A stretch of DNA of 13,717 nt from Planctomycetaceae bacterium UBA6894 (GCA_002451275.1 DKBS01000190.1:1-13717), one strand, 5' to 3'; shown: positions 7,087 to 13,717, counted from the first letter of the stretch. Translations and numbers: made by a program. The notes: generated by a model not told the origin, from the sequence alone.

Positions 7087-8442
7087 TCAACCGCCAAACC
7101 CCGGCACCTTCAGCCCGAACGGATTCTCACCCGTGTAGGCGGCGGCCAGAATCTGTACCGGATGTCCCACCCAGCGCCCCGGGTGCCCGGCCCGCAAATG
7201 CCGGTCGATCTGCAGGGTGCACCCCACATTCCCGGTCAGCACCACCTGCGCCCCGGTTGCGGCAATATTGCCAGCCTTGCGCTTGCCCAGGGTTGCAGAC
7301 ATCTCCGGCTGGGTGATGTTGTAGCTGCCCGCTGCGCCGCAGCAGTGGTCCGACTCGTTCAAGGGCGCCAGTTCCAGCTTCTCCACCATCGCCAGCAATT
7401 GCCTGGGCTGGCTGCGGATCTTCTGCGCGTGCGCCAGGCCGCAGGCATCGTGGTAGACAGCCTTCAGCGGCACCGGATACTTCGGCTTCACCGGCCCCAG
7501 GTTCACCAGGAACTCGCTGATGTCTTTCACCTTGCCGGCAAACAGCTTCCCATCAGCCGAGTGCGGGTCTTTCGCAAGGATCTTCCCATAAGCCTTCAGC
7601 ACCGGGCTGCAACCGCCCGCGTTGGAAATGATCGCGTCCAGCCCCGCCAAACCGCCCGGCACCTTGGCGAAAGCGTCACAATTCTTGCCGGCCAGGCGGG
7701 CCGCCTCAGCCTCCAGCCCGGCGTGCTCGTGCAGCGCACCGCAGCAATCCTGCGCCTTGGGAATATGCACATCGCAACCGTTGTGCTGCAGCAGCAGCGC
7801 GGTCGCCTTGTTCACCTGCGGGTAAAAGGCGTCTGCCGCGCACCCGAGCAGCATCCCCACCGTGGCCCGCTTGGGCCCGATGGCCGGCAGGAATTCAGGA
7901 AGGTCGTGCGACGGGCCGATGGCCGGCAAAATCTCCTGCATCTGCCGCAGCGATTTGGGCATCAGCTTGCCGGTCAGGTTCACCACCCAACCCAGACCCA
8001 GCCTCTGCATGATCTTCACGGGCAAAACCGACCACGCCATGCGGCCACGGAAGGGCGTGAGGTTGAACAGCATCCAGCGCTGCAGCCAATTCAGCGTGGG
8101 TGCCGGCGGTTTCAGCATCGTCATGTCGGTCTTGTAGCTGTGGATCACATGGTGATACTGCACGCCCGAGGGGCAGGCCGTTTCGCACGCCATGCACTCC
8201 AGGCACAGGTTCATGTGCGATTGCGCTTCCTCGCTCAGGGGTGCCCGCCCGTCGGCGATCGCGCGCCACAAATAGATGCGGCCACGCGGACTGTCGTTCT
8301 CGTTGCCCGTCTCCACATAGGTGGGGCAGGCACCCAGGCACAGGCCGCAGTGCACGCAGTCCATGAACAGCTCGTAGTCGATCCCCTTGCCGAGCTTGGC
8401 CATCGGCAGGCTGGTCTTTTCAGATAGGGCATTGGCGGTCAT
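7087..8442 (-). CDS. glcF: Glycolate oxidase, iron-sulfur subunit GlcF
   Basis: A 451-residue protein carrying two N-terminal [4Fe-4S] motifs, C29-x2-C32-x2-C35-x3-C39-P and C80-x2-C83-x2-C86-x3-C90-P. The C-terminal half has two CCG-type cysteine-rich modules (DCCGALHEH and HCCGAAGSYN). This is the architecture of GlcF and related glycolate/D-lactate dehydrogenase subunits, which pass electrons from the flavin subunits towards the quinone pool. I chose the ATG at 8442, preceded by AGGTGA at 8-nt spacing, over the in-frame GTG at 8454 that overlaps this site. It is the last gene of the glcDEF set, 49 bp after glcE, and converges with the mazF-type gene. All iron-sulfur and CCG cysteines appear intact. 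The substrate could also be another 2-hydroxy acid. Confidence 0.93.
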   Translation of the reverse strand: MTANALSEKTSLPMAKLGKGIDYELFMDCVHCGLCLGACPTYVETGNENDSPRGRIYLWRAIADGRAPLSEEAQSHMNLCLECMACETACPSGVQYHHVIHSYKTDMTMLKPPAPTLNWLQRWMLFNLTPFRGRMAWSVLPVKIMQRLGLGWVVNLTGKLMPKSLRQMQEILPAIGPSHDLPEFLPAIGPKRATVGMLLGCAADAFYPQVNKATALLLQHNGCDVHIPKAQDCCGALHEHAGLEAEAARLAGKNCDAFAKVPGGLAGLDAIISNAGGCSPVLKAYGKILAKDPHSADGKLFAGKVKDISEFLVNLGPVKPKYPVPLKAVYHDACGLAHAQKIRSQPRQLLAMVEKLELAPLNESDHCCGAAGSYNITQPEMSATLGKRKAGNIAATGAQVVLTGNVGCTLQIDRHLRAGHPGRWVGHPVQILAAAYTGENPFGLKVPGFGG

Positions 8443-8491
8443 GGATTCGTTCACCTGTCTGGAATGATCGGATTGCGTGTCGAGTTAGGAA

Positions 8492-9766
8492 TCACAGGTC
8501 GGTCAGGTACCGGCCCGGGTTGAAAAGACACCCCGGATCGAGCTGCCGCTTGATTTCCGCCATCAGCGGATGGTCTTGCCGGGCGGAGCCGAACACCATG
8601 CGGGCATCGCGCGCCGTTGGGCCCGAGCGGGTCACCACCAGCCAACCACCTTTGGGCTGCGCCTGATCCTGTAACCGCTTGGGCTGCGCCTGATGACGCA
8701 ACCGCTCCACTTGGCCAAGCAGCGGTTCACGGGAGGTGTCCGGGTCACCCCAAGCGTTGATAATTCCCGCACCCAAATGGGCCACAACCCCGCTGGCGGG
8801 GGCCCAGGTTTCTAGCGATCGGGCCAGGCCTACGCTTTCTCCGGGCAACACCCCGGCCCGCAGTCCCGTGGTGCCCCTGGGACCTCCCAGTGCCGTTAGG
8901 GCTTCCCAAGCGCCAGCATGCGATACCAGTTCCAATACCTCGCCAGCCGCCAGGGAACGCAGTTCATCCCGAAGAGTTTGCAACTGCCAGCGTACCGCCA
9001 TCTCGGCACCGTCAAAGCCTACCAATCCATGCCACCCCTCCCTTGGCAAGGTTTGTCCGGCCAACCGGGCAAATTCTCGGGCGGCACCGGCAGATAGCAG
9101 ATCGATCACAATCGGCCGGGTCTGTCCCTGATTCATCTGATTGGCGAAAGCTTCCAATTGGTCGGGCGCCAGGGGCACGAGGCTCAGCGCCGTCGCCTCA
9201 GGCCGGGGCTTCAACTTGAAGGTGGCCTGGACCAACGGCCCCAGGGTGCCAAGCGCCCCGATGTGCAGCTTGCCCATGTCGTACCCGGCGACATTCTTCA
9301 CCACGCGCCCGCCCGATTTGGTGGGGCGGCCATGGTCGTCAATGACCGTAAGCCCCAGCAGGTAATCCCGAAGGGTACCATACCCGTGCCGGCGCGACCC
9401 CGAACCGTTGGTGGCCAGCAGTCCGCCCAGGGTTGCCCGGGAAGGATCCGGGCAATCGATTGGCAGGTCCTGGTTCTCCCCTGCCAGCACCTCCCGCAAC
9501 TTGGCGACCGTCATGCCCAGCTCCACCGTGACCGTCATGTCACGGGCCGGGTAGTCAATCACGCGGTCCAGCTTGCGCGTGCAGAGACCAATCCCCGGGT
9601 TGACGGGCGGCAGACCCAGGTACTGGCGCGTGGCTCCCCCCACGGAATAAATCGCCTGGCCGGCTTGGGCCGCGGCGTGCACCATCTGGCCCAACTCTTC
9701 CTGCGTGGCGGGGTGCTTCACCGTTACCACATGGCCCTGGATGTCGATCTTTTGCGGTTCGGACAT
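8492..9766 (-). CDS. glcE: Glycolate oxidase, FAD-binding subunit GlcE
   Basis: A 424-residue protein, somewhat longer than E. coli GlcE. It has a PCMH-type FAD-binding domain with an N-terminal segment YSVGGATRQYLG (40-51), the P-loop-like ATLGGLLATNGSGSRRHGYG (111-130), and the motif GGRVVKNVAGYDMGKLHIGA (152-171), all characteristic of GlcE. GlcE, GlcD and GlcF together oxidise glycolate to glyoxylate at the membrane. The C-terminus ends in FNPGRYLTDL, matching the usual F-D-P-x-G-x family ending. An 18-residue tandem repeat (354-371) is inserted between the FAD domain and the C-terminal tail. The ATG has AAGGA upstream. It follows glcD by 30 bp and precedes glcF by 49 bp, so an operon is likely. 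Confidence 0.92.
   Translation of the reverse strand: MSEPQKIDIQGHVVTVKHPATQEELGQMVHAAAQAGQAIYSVGGATRQYLGLPPVNPGIGLCTRKLDRVIDYPARDMTVTVELGMTVAKLREVLAGENQDLPIDCPDPSRATLGGLLATNGSGSRRHGYGTLRDYLLGLTVIDDHGRPTKSGGRVVKNVAGYDMGKLHIGALGTLGPLVQATFKLKPRPEATALSLVPLAPDQLEAFANQMNQGQTRPIVIDLLSAGAAREFARLAGQTLPREGWHGLVGFDGAEMAVRWQLQTLRDELRSLAAGEVLELVSHAGAWEALTALGGPRGTTGLRAGVLPGESVGLARSLETWAPASGVVAHLGAGIINAWGDPDTSREPLLGQVERLRHQAQPKRLQDQAQPKGGWLVVTRSGPTARDARMVFGSARQDHPLMAEIKRQLDPGCLFNPGRYLTDL
8654..8707 (-). repeat. 27-bp tandem duplication within glcE
   Basis: Two adjacent 27-bp units (8654-8680 and 8681-8707) share 22 of 27 bases, beginning GGGCTGCGCCTGAT on the plus strand. In the protein they encode two nine-residue units, ERLRHQAQP and KRLQDQAQP. 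The length is a multiple of three, so the frame is kept. This looks like an in-frame duplication that has since diverged, in a surface linker near the GlcE C-terminus. Confidence 0.8.
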
Positions 9767-9796
9767 GTTGAATCGTTTTCCTTGTCTTTTGAGTTC

Positions 9797-11260
9797 TTAG
9801 TGCGGCGCGCGACGGCCAGGCTTCAACTGGCGCGCGGCGGCGGGCTCGGAACAGGCGCCCGCCGTGGGCAGCATCTTGCCCGGGCTGCACAAACCCGTCG
9901 GATTGAACGCCTGGCGCACCCGGGTCATCGCCATCAGGTCGTCTGGCGAAAACAGCTTGGGCATGAAGTCGATCTTTTCGACACCAATCCCATGCTCGCC
10001 CGTGACGCTCCCGCCCAGTTTCAGGCAGGTGTCCAAAATCTCATGGCTGGCCTCCATCACGCGCTGCACCTGCGCCGGATCGCGCTCGTCAAACAGCAGG
10101 ATCGGGTGCATGTTCCCGTCCCCCGCATGGAAAATGTTGGCGATGCGGATGTCATGTCGTTTGCTGATGTCGTGCATGATCCGCAGCATTTCCGGAAGCC
10201 GGGTGCGGGGCACCACGCCATCCTGCGTGCAATAACTCGGTGCCAGCCGACCCACCGCGCCAAACGCCTGCTTGCGGCTTTTCCACAGCAACATCCGCTC
10301 GGCCTCGGTGTTGGCCCGACTCACCTTGCGAGCCTTGTTCTTGAGGGCAATCGACTCAATGCGGGCGGCCTCGTCATCAATGCCCGTTTCCAGACCGTCC
10401 ACTTCCATGATGAGCACGGCGCCCGCATCCAACGGGAACCCGAAGCCGAAGGCCTCCTCCACCGCCCCCAGGATCAGGTTGTCCAGCATCTCCAAGGCGG
10501 CAGGCACGATCCCCGCACCGATGATTTCAGAAATGGTCCGGGTGGCATCGTCCACGGATTCAAAGATGCCCAACAGCGTCCGCACTGATTGCGGGTTGCG
10601 CACCAGCCGCACCCACACCTTGCTCACCACCCCGAAAGTGCCTTCCGAACCCACCACCAGTCCGGTGAGGTCGTAACCCGGAGCTTCCTCGACCGGTCCG
10701 CCGATCTGAATGACCCGACCATCTGGCAGAACCAGTTCCACCCCCAGGATGTGGTTCACGGTCACGCCATATTTCAGCGTGTGCGGCCCGCCCGAGTTGG
10801 TTGCGACGTTCCCACCGATGGTGCAGGCCCCCTGGCTGGAAGGGTCCGGCGCGTAATGCCAGCCATCGTTCTTCACGCGATTTGTCAACCAGGTGTTGAT
10901 GACACCCGGTTCCACAAGCGCGTAGCGGTTGCGGATGTCCACTTCCAGAATCTTGCGCATGCGGGCCAGCGAAATGATCACCCCGCCTCCCACCGGCAGA
11001 CAACCTCCCGCCAGGCTGGTACCGGAACCACGGGGCAGGAACGGCACGCCCAATTCGTTGCATGCCTTCACCACGCCGACGATTTCCTCGGTACACCGGG
11101 GAAAAACGACCACCTCGGGTCGGTTTTTCTCCATGGTGTAACCGTCGCACTCGTAGACCATCAGTTCCGCGGGGGAACTGATCAGGCCATCCGGGCCCAC
11201 TATTTTCGTCAGGTGTGTGATCAAAATCGCGGTTTTTTCGTCAAGGAGGGTGGCGGTCAT
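9797..11260 (-). CDS. glcD: Glycolate oxidase, catalytic FAD subunit GlcD
   Basis: A 487-residue protein, close to E. coli GlcD. It has the PCMH-type FAD domain with FLPRGSGTSLAGGCLP, GACTIGGNVATNSGGPHTLK and GSEGTFGVVSKV, and the C-terminal FAD-linked oxidase domain with IFHAGDGNMHP and GGSVTGEHGIG, which carry substrate and metal-site histidines. This pattern covers GlcD and D-lactate dehydrogenases; the adjacent glcE and glcF favour glycolate. The open frame continues upstream to 11374, overlapping the preceding gene, but the extension is low in protein character and the ATG at 11260 begins the usual GlcD N-terminus (MTATLLDEK). It starts 49 bp after the flavin-reductase gene. C-terminal residues after SPGKMLP are a poorly conserved basic tail. 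Confidence 0.94.
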   Translation of the reverse strand: MTATLLDEKTAILITHLTKIVGPDGLISSPAELMVYECDGYTMEKNRPEVVVFPRCTEEIVGVVKACNELGVPFLPRGSGTSLAGGCLPVGGGVIISLARMRKILEVDIRNRYALVEPGVINTWLTNRVKNDGWHYAPDPSSQGACTIGGNVATNSGGPHTLKYGVTVNHILGVELVLPDGRVIQIGGPVEEAPGYDLTGLVVGSEGTFGVVSKVWVRLVRNPQSVRTLLGIFESVDDATRTISEIIGAGIVPAALEMLDNLILGAVEEAFGFGFPLDAGAVLIMEVDGLETGIDDEAARIESIALKNKARKVSRANTEAERMLLWKSRKQAFGAVGRLAPSYCTQDGVVPRTRLPEMLRIMHDISKRHDIRIANIFHAGDGNMHPILLFDERDPAQVQRVMEASHEILDTCLKLGGSVTGEHGIGVEKIDFMPKLFSPDDLMAMTRVRQAFNPTGLCSPGKMLPTAGACSEPAAARQLKPGRRAPH

Positions 11261-11309
11261 GGCTTGTCCGGGCTGGTTCGGGCGGGAGGTTAGGCCAATC
11301 AAGGCGGGG

Positions 11310-11852
11310 TCAGTATTGGAAGCCGTTCTTGCGGGTGTGGACCCATGGTTTTCCATCAGGCTCAGCGGGACCACGGGCGCGTTTCACCTCGCCCACCACC
11401 AGTTCGTGGTCGCCCACTTCATGGCGCGTGACCACAACACACTCCAGGCAGGCCAGCGCGTCGGGCAGAAGGGGAGGGCCGCCTTCCGGCACATGTCCGC
11501 CGACGGCATGAAATCCTTCGGGGCCGGGGGCCTGGCCTTTGCCAAAATGACCCAGTAACTGCTTCTGCCCCTCCCCCAGCACATGGACCGCGAAGGGGGT
11601 GCCTGCGTGCAGCAATTCACCCAAACCCCGTCCTTTTTTAACCGCCAGGCTGACGCAAGGCGGTTCAAAACCGCACTGCTGCACCCAACTGGCCAGCATG
11701 CCCTGCGCCTGCACGGCGCTGCCGGCGGTCACGATAAACAGCCCGCTGGGCATTCTCCCCAGCGCCGCGCTGACTGCCTGACGCTCTGGGTTGGGTGAAG
11801 TTTTTTGCTCCGGATTCGATCCACTCACGTGCTGCGACCCCTTATTTCTCAT
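11310..11852 (-). CDS. Flavin reductase-domain protein
   Basis: A protein of about 180 residues with a flavin-reductase-like FMN-binding split barrel. The segment ALGRMPSGLFIVTAG opens the domain. Next come G-M-L-A-S-W-V-Q-Q-C-G-F-E-P-P, which matches the FMN-contact region of the family, and later GDHELVVGEV, a conserved strand. Such proteins bind FMN and can reduce flavin with NAD(P)H or take part in electron transfer; no partner is identifiable from sequence alone. The ATG at 11852 overlaps the selenoprotein gene by 11 bp. An alternative GTG at 11828 has AAGGGG at 9-nt spacing and no overlap, and would shorten the protein by 8 residues. It lies between the thioredoxin-fold gene and glcD in a compact minus-strand series. 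Confidence 0.85.
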   Translation of the reverse strand: MRNKGSQHVSGSNPEQKTSPNPERQAVSAALGRMPSGLFIVTAGSAVQAQGMLASWVQQCGFEPPCVSLAVKKGRGLGELLHAGTPFAVHVLGEGQKQLLGHFGKGQAPGPEGFHAVGGHVPEGGPPLLPDALACLECVVVTRHEVGDHELVVGEVKRARGPAEPDGKPWVHTRKNGFQY

Positions 11853-12339
11853 CAACCAGCTTCGGGATGAGGGTGGCCATCTCTGCTTTGGCCGCCTCGT
11901 CATCGGAAAATTTGCGCGAGATTCGGCCTGCCTTGTTGAAGACAAACACTGCCGGGTAACCATCTATCTCCAGGCGATCCATCCACACTGCCTGCTTCTC
12001 GGCAAGGTGGTAATTGGGTCCTTTCATTTTCACCCGCTCCAATATCTTGCGGGCCTTTTCAAGGCTTTTCTCGAGGCCTTCCTCCTCATCGAGCGTGGTT
12101 TCGACATGCACGGTGAGGACAACTACCCCCTTGTCCCGCCATTTTTCCGCCATCTCGACCAGATGGGGCATGGCCTTGATGCAGGGTGTTCAGGTGCGGT
12201 GCCACACGTCCACAATCACCACCTTGCCCTGCAGCGCGCGCACCGCGCGCGACAACTCGGTGAAGCGGACCGATTTCAGCTCCACGGCTTCCTGACGCGC
12301 CAAAAGCGCGGACAGCACCAGAGCGGCCAGCGTGTTCAT
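11842..12339 (-). CDS. TlpA/ResA-like thioredoxin-fold selenoprotein (in-frame TGA = Sec50)
   Basis: The frame runs from an ATG with a strong ribosome-binding site (GGGAGG) to TAA at 11842 with one internal TGA at 12190-12192, codon 50 of 165. Before it are a signal peptide (MNTLAALVLSALLARQEA) and GKVVIVDVWHRT, the strand that leads into the thioredoxin active site. After it come T-P-C-I-K-A-M-P-H-L, matching the CxxC-x-x-x-M-P-H-L of TlpA/ResA proteins, and later the cis-proline loop GYPAVFVFNKAGR. The TGA replaces the first active-site cysteine, giving U50-T-P-C53. A SECIS-like hairpin follows at the right distance. Known selenoproteins often use UxxC in place of CxxC. It is probably an exported or membrane-anchored thiol-disulfide redox protein. 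A TGC-to-TGA mutation or sequencing error is the alternative. It lies directly upstream of, and overlaps, the flavin-reductase gene. Confidence 0.82.
12147..12168 (-). promoter_or_regulatory. SECIS-like hairpin for UGA recoding
   Basis: In the minus-strand mRNA, CCAUCU (12166-12161) pairs perfectly with AGAUGG (12155-12150) around the loop GGUCG (12160-12156). Two further C-G pairs at the base form if the C at 12149 is bulged out. The stem begins 21 nt and the loop 29 nt after the UGA at 12192-12190. Bacterial SECIS elements lie inside the coding region, in the first few tens of nucleotides after UGA, and have a short apical loop with G in its first two positions; E. coli fdhF has GGU there. 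The match in position and loop is what makes the selenocysteine reading persuasive. It is also part of the coding sequence for M-P-H-L-V-E-M-A. Confidence 0.75.
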
Positions 12340-12463
12340 GGGATCCCTCCCGAAAATCAGCAAAATCACAGGAATATATCTTACCCTGACACAGTCTTTC
12401 AGTCCATGTCATGGCAAAGACATGCAGGGCACAATTATCCAGCGGGAAAACAGCTTTCGACCT
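12340..12463 (-). promoter_or_regulatory. Intergenic leader of the selenoprotein gene
   Basis: This 124-bp gap separates the CheB-type stop from the selenoprotein ATG. Reading the minus strand, GGGAGG lies 5-6 nt before the ATG, a strong ribosome-binding site. TATATT (12378-12373) is a possible -10 box but has no good -35 partner. An inverted repeat CATGTC-N8-GACATG (12405-12424) may be an operator or simply chance. The gap is long enough to hold an independent promoter for the selenoprotein-flavin reductase-glcDEF series. Confidence 0.35.
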
Positions 12464-13483
12464 TCATATGCAGGAAAAAATTTGACACAGAGCCGGCCCG
12501 AATTGCCCTAGCGGAAAAACAGCATTCGCCAATCCACCCTTCACAACAGATCCGGGCATTCCCCACACCACGCTCGTGGATTCATCCTGAGCCCAAACCA
12601 TACCTCCCGACTTGCGAATCGCTCTGGCACCCTCCAGGCCATCTTGCCCCATGCCGGTGAGTACCAATGCCAACACACGACTTCCATAAACCTGGGCAAC
12701 CGAACGGAACAAGGGATCCACAGCCGGCCGACAAAAGTTTTCGGGAGGGTTTTGATGCAACTTCAGGCGAGCGCTTTCTGATGGGCCTTCAACTTCCATG
12801 TGGCGGTCACCCGGAGCCAGCCAGATGGTCCCAGGCAGAATGGGTTCCCCCGTCACTGCCTCCCGCACCGGAAGCTTGCATCTGCTTGAAAGTGACCGGG
12901 CAAGATTATTCGAGAATCCTTCAGGGATGTGTTGCACGATCAGGACAGGAACCGGAAACTTCGCTGGTAGTTCGGCCAACATTTTTTCCAGCGCCGACGG
13001 CCCCCCGGTGCTCACCCCCACCGCAAGGACCAATGGGGGAACAGGCGGTGCCGATGATTTGTTCGATAAGGCCGGTATTGTGGCGAAAGATCCCTCGCGC
13101 CCCTTCCTCATCAAACCCCTCACATGGCGGGAGCACCAATCAGGGGAAGGGCTTGCCCCCGCATGCGGTTTAGGAATCCAACCGAGCGCGCGCGTTTTCA
13201 ATTCCGCCGGGGGACCATTTTCAGAACTGCTTAAAAGGTAGACGCCGCCACTCGGGCCTGATGAGGCTTTTTGGGCCACCTCATTGATTTCTGCGAAACT
13301 GAAAATCCCATCCGCATCTACCAGGACAAGAACAGGCCCAGGACTGGGCCACTCGCGGATGGCTTTTGCCACCAAGGGAAACGCTACAACTTGCCAGTCG
13401 GGTTCACTGACCCCAATGTTTTCACCCAAAACACGCCGCGTGTGCGTGCTGGCTTCAATCAAAAAGACCGACGGTCTTGTCAT
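12464..13483 (-). CDS. cheB: CheB-type protein-glutamate methylesterase with divergent receiver domain
   Basis: A 339-residue protein, close to the usual CheB length. The C-terminal methylesterase domain has all three catalytic residues in their motifs: S158 in GVSTGG, H185 in VQHIPEGF and D281 in TGMGQDG. CheB removes methyl groups from chemoreceptor glutamates (and deamidates glutamines) to reset signalling. The N-terminal 120 residues are receiver-like. The phosphoacceptor position D56 (LVLVDADG) and the conserved lysine K105 (IPKPH) are present, but the first acidic pair is E10-A11 rather than D-D, and the domain is weakly conserved. Phosphorylation control may therefore be altered. It follows a chemoreceptor gene whose stop is 75 bp upstream. 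No cheR, cheA or cheW is visible in the window. Confidence 0.88.
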   Translation of the reverse strand: MTRPSVFLIEASTHTRRVLGENIGVSEPDWQVVAFPLVAKAIREWPSPGPVLVLVDADGIFSFAEINEVAQKASSGPSGGVYLLSSSENGPPAELKTRALGWIPKPHAGASPSPDWCSRHVRGLMRKGREGSFATIPALSNKSSAPPVPPLVLAVGVSTGGPSALEKMLAELPAKFPVPVLIVQHIPEGFSNNLARSLSSRCKLPVREAVTGEPILPGTIWLAPGDRHMEVEGPSESARLKLHQNPPENFCRPAVDPLFRSVAQVYGSRVLALVLTGMGQDGLEGARAIRKSGGMVWAQDESTSVVWGMPGSVVKGGLANAVFPLGQFGPALCQIFSCI

Positions 13484-13515
13484 GCTCCCATCTTAATCAA
13501 AAGCGGCCGGACCAT

Positions 13516-13556
13516 GCTGGATCCAGCCAAACTTTTAATTCCTGAAAGTTTTCAGG
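13516..13556. other. Palindrome and hairpin between chemoreceptor and cheB
   Basis: Two inverted repeats fill most of this 75-bp gap. GCTGGATCCAGC (13516-13527) is a perfect 12-bp palindrome. CCTGAAA-GT-TTTCAGG (13541-13556) is a hairpin starting 3 bp beyond the chemoreceptor stop. On the transcribed strand the hairpin is followed by AATTAAAAG, not a U-tract, so it is at best a weak terminator; processing, attenuation or protein binding are possible. Confidence 0.4.
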
Positions 13557-13558
13557 GA

Positions 13559-13717
13559 TCAAGTCCACCCCCTCACCAAACCCTCCAGACTGGCACTCAA
13601 TTGCCGCAGAACCTCGATATCACCATTTGCTTCTTGGGCCCGCTTGCTGGTGTTGCCTGCGGCATCGGCGACACCGGTGATATTGGCGGCGATTTCACAG
13701 GTCCCCTTGGCCGCCTC
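13559..13717 (-). CDS. Methyl-accepting chemotaxis protein, C-terminal fragment
   Basis: Only the last 52 residues are in the window; the gene runs off the right edge. The fragment reads EAAKGTCEIAANITGVADAA and ends LRQLSASLEGLVRGWT before TGA. This matches the C-terminal end of chemoreceptor signalling domains, where a coiled coil with the pattern G-T-x-E-I-x-x-N-I-x-G-V-A is followed by a leucine-heptad tail. The protein would sense a ligand and relay it to CheA/CheW. The CheB-type gene directly downstream in the same orientation supports the assignment. The ligand cannot be inferred because the sensor domain is missing. Confidence 0.88.
   Translation of the reverse strand, partial: EAAKGTCEIAANITGVADAAGNTSKRAQEANGDIEVLRQLSASLEGLVRGWT

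Noticed and set aside
7162..8427. A 421-codon plus-strand open frame
   Set aside because: It is antisense to glcF, whose iron-sulfur motifs are unmistakable; the product is H/R/Q-rich without motifs.
9158..10588. A 476-codon plus-strand open frame
   Set aside because: It is antisense to glcE and glcD and shows no domain of its own.
11842..12171. Truncated thioredoxin-like gene beginning at the ATG at 12171
   Set aside because: This start would remove the signal peptide and the active-site motif. The frame continues upstream through a single TGA to an ATG with a strong ribosome-binding site, and a SECIS-like hairpin follows the TGA.
12086..12412. Minus-strand open frame overlapping the start of the selenoprotein gene
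   Set aside because: Its product has no thioredoxin or other motif and is a different-frame shadow of the selenoprotein.
12464..12466. Selenocysteine read-through at the TGA that ends the CheB-type gene
   Set aside because: The protein is already of normal family length, the downstream codons show no homologous extension, and no SECIS-like hairpin follows.

Overview
The window is GC-rich bacterial DNA, most plausibly from a planctomycete (Gemmataceae-like). The basis is a Tat-exported protein of planctomycete style, secreted proteins from little-studied families, weak Shine-Dalgarno use and the overall composition. This is inference: there is no rRNA or other phylogenetic marker, and related phyla such as Verrucomicrobia are not excluded.

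Layout. Positions 1-556 hold no convincing gene, but contain two palindromic repeats and an A/C-rich, G-poor tract. A minus-strand pair follows: a 422-residue Tat-signal protein of unknown function and a creatininase-superfamily hydrolase. A divergent plus-strand cluster (2767-6444) encodes a small DUF4236-like protein, a secreted alpha/beta-hydrolase-like protein and a secreted glycoside-hydrolase-like barrel protein. A mazEF-type toxin-antitoxin pair (6508-7082) comes next, with a promoter so close to the start codon that the mRNA may be leaderless. Its toxin gene converges on glcF across only 4 bp.

Everything from 7087 to the right edge is on the minus strand. In transcription order these are the C-terminus of a methyl-accepting chemotaxis protein, a CheB-type methylesterase, a TlpA/ResA-like thioredoxin-fold protein, a flavin-reductase-domain protein, and the glycolate oxidase subunits glcD, glcE and glcF.

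The most important observation is in the thioredoxin-fold gene (11842-12339). Its frame is interrupted by one in-frame TGA (12190-12192), exactly where the first cysteine of the CxxC redox motif belongs, giving U-T-P-C. Just downstream, the mRNA can form a hairpin with the perfect stem CCAUCU/AGAUGG and the apical loop GGUCG. Its loop begins 29 nt after the UGA, which fits the bacterial SECIS pattern. The reading frame is intact on both sides, the start has a strong Shine-Dalgarno and a signal peptide, and the downstream part keeps thioredoxin features including the cis-proline. I read it as a selenoprotein that ordinary gene callers would truncate to the downstream 109-residue ORF. It sits directly upstream of a flavin reductase and the glycolate oxidase operon, so a redox link is possible but unproven.
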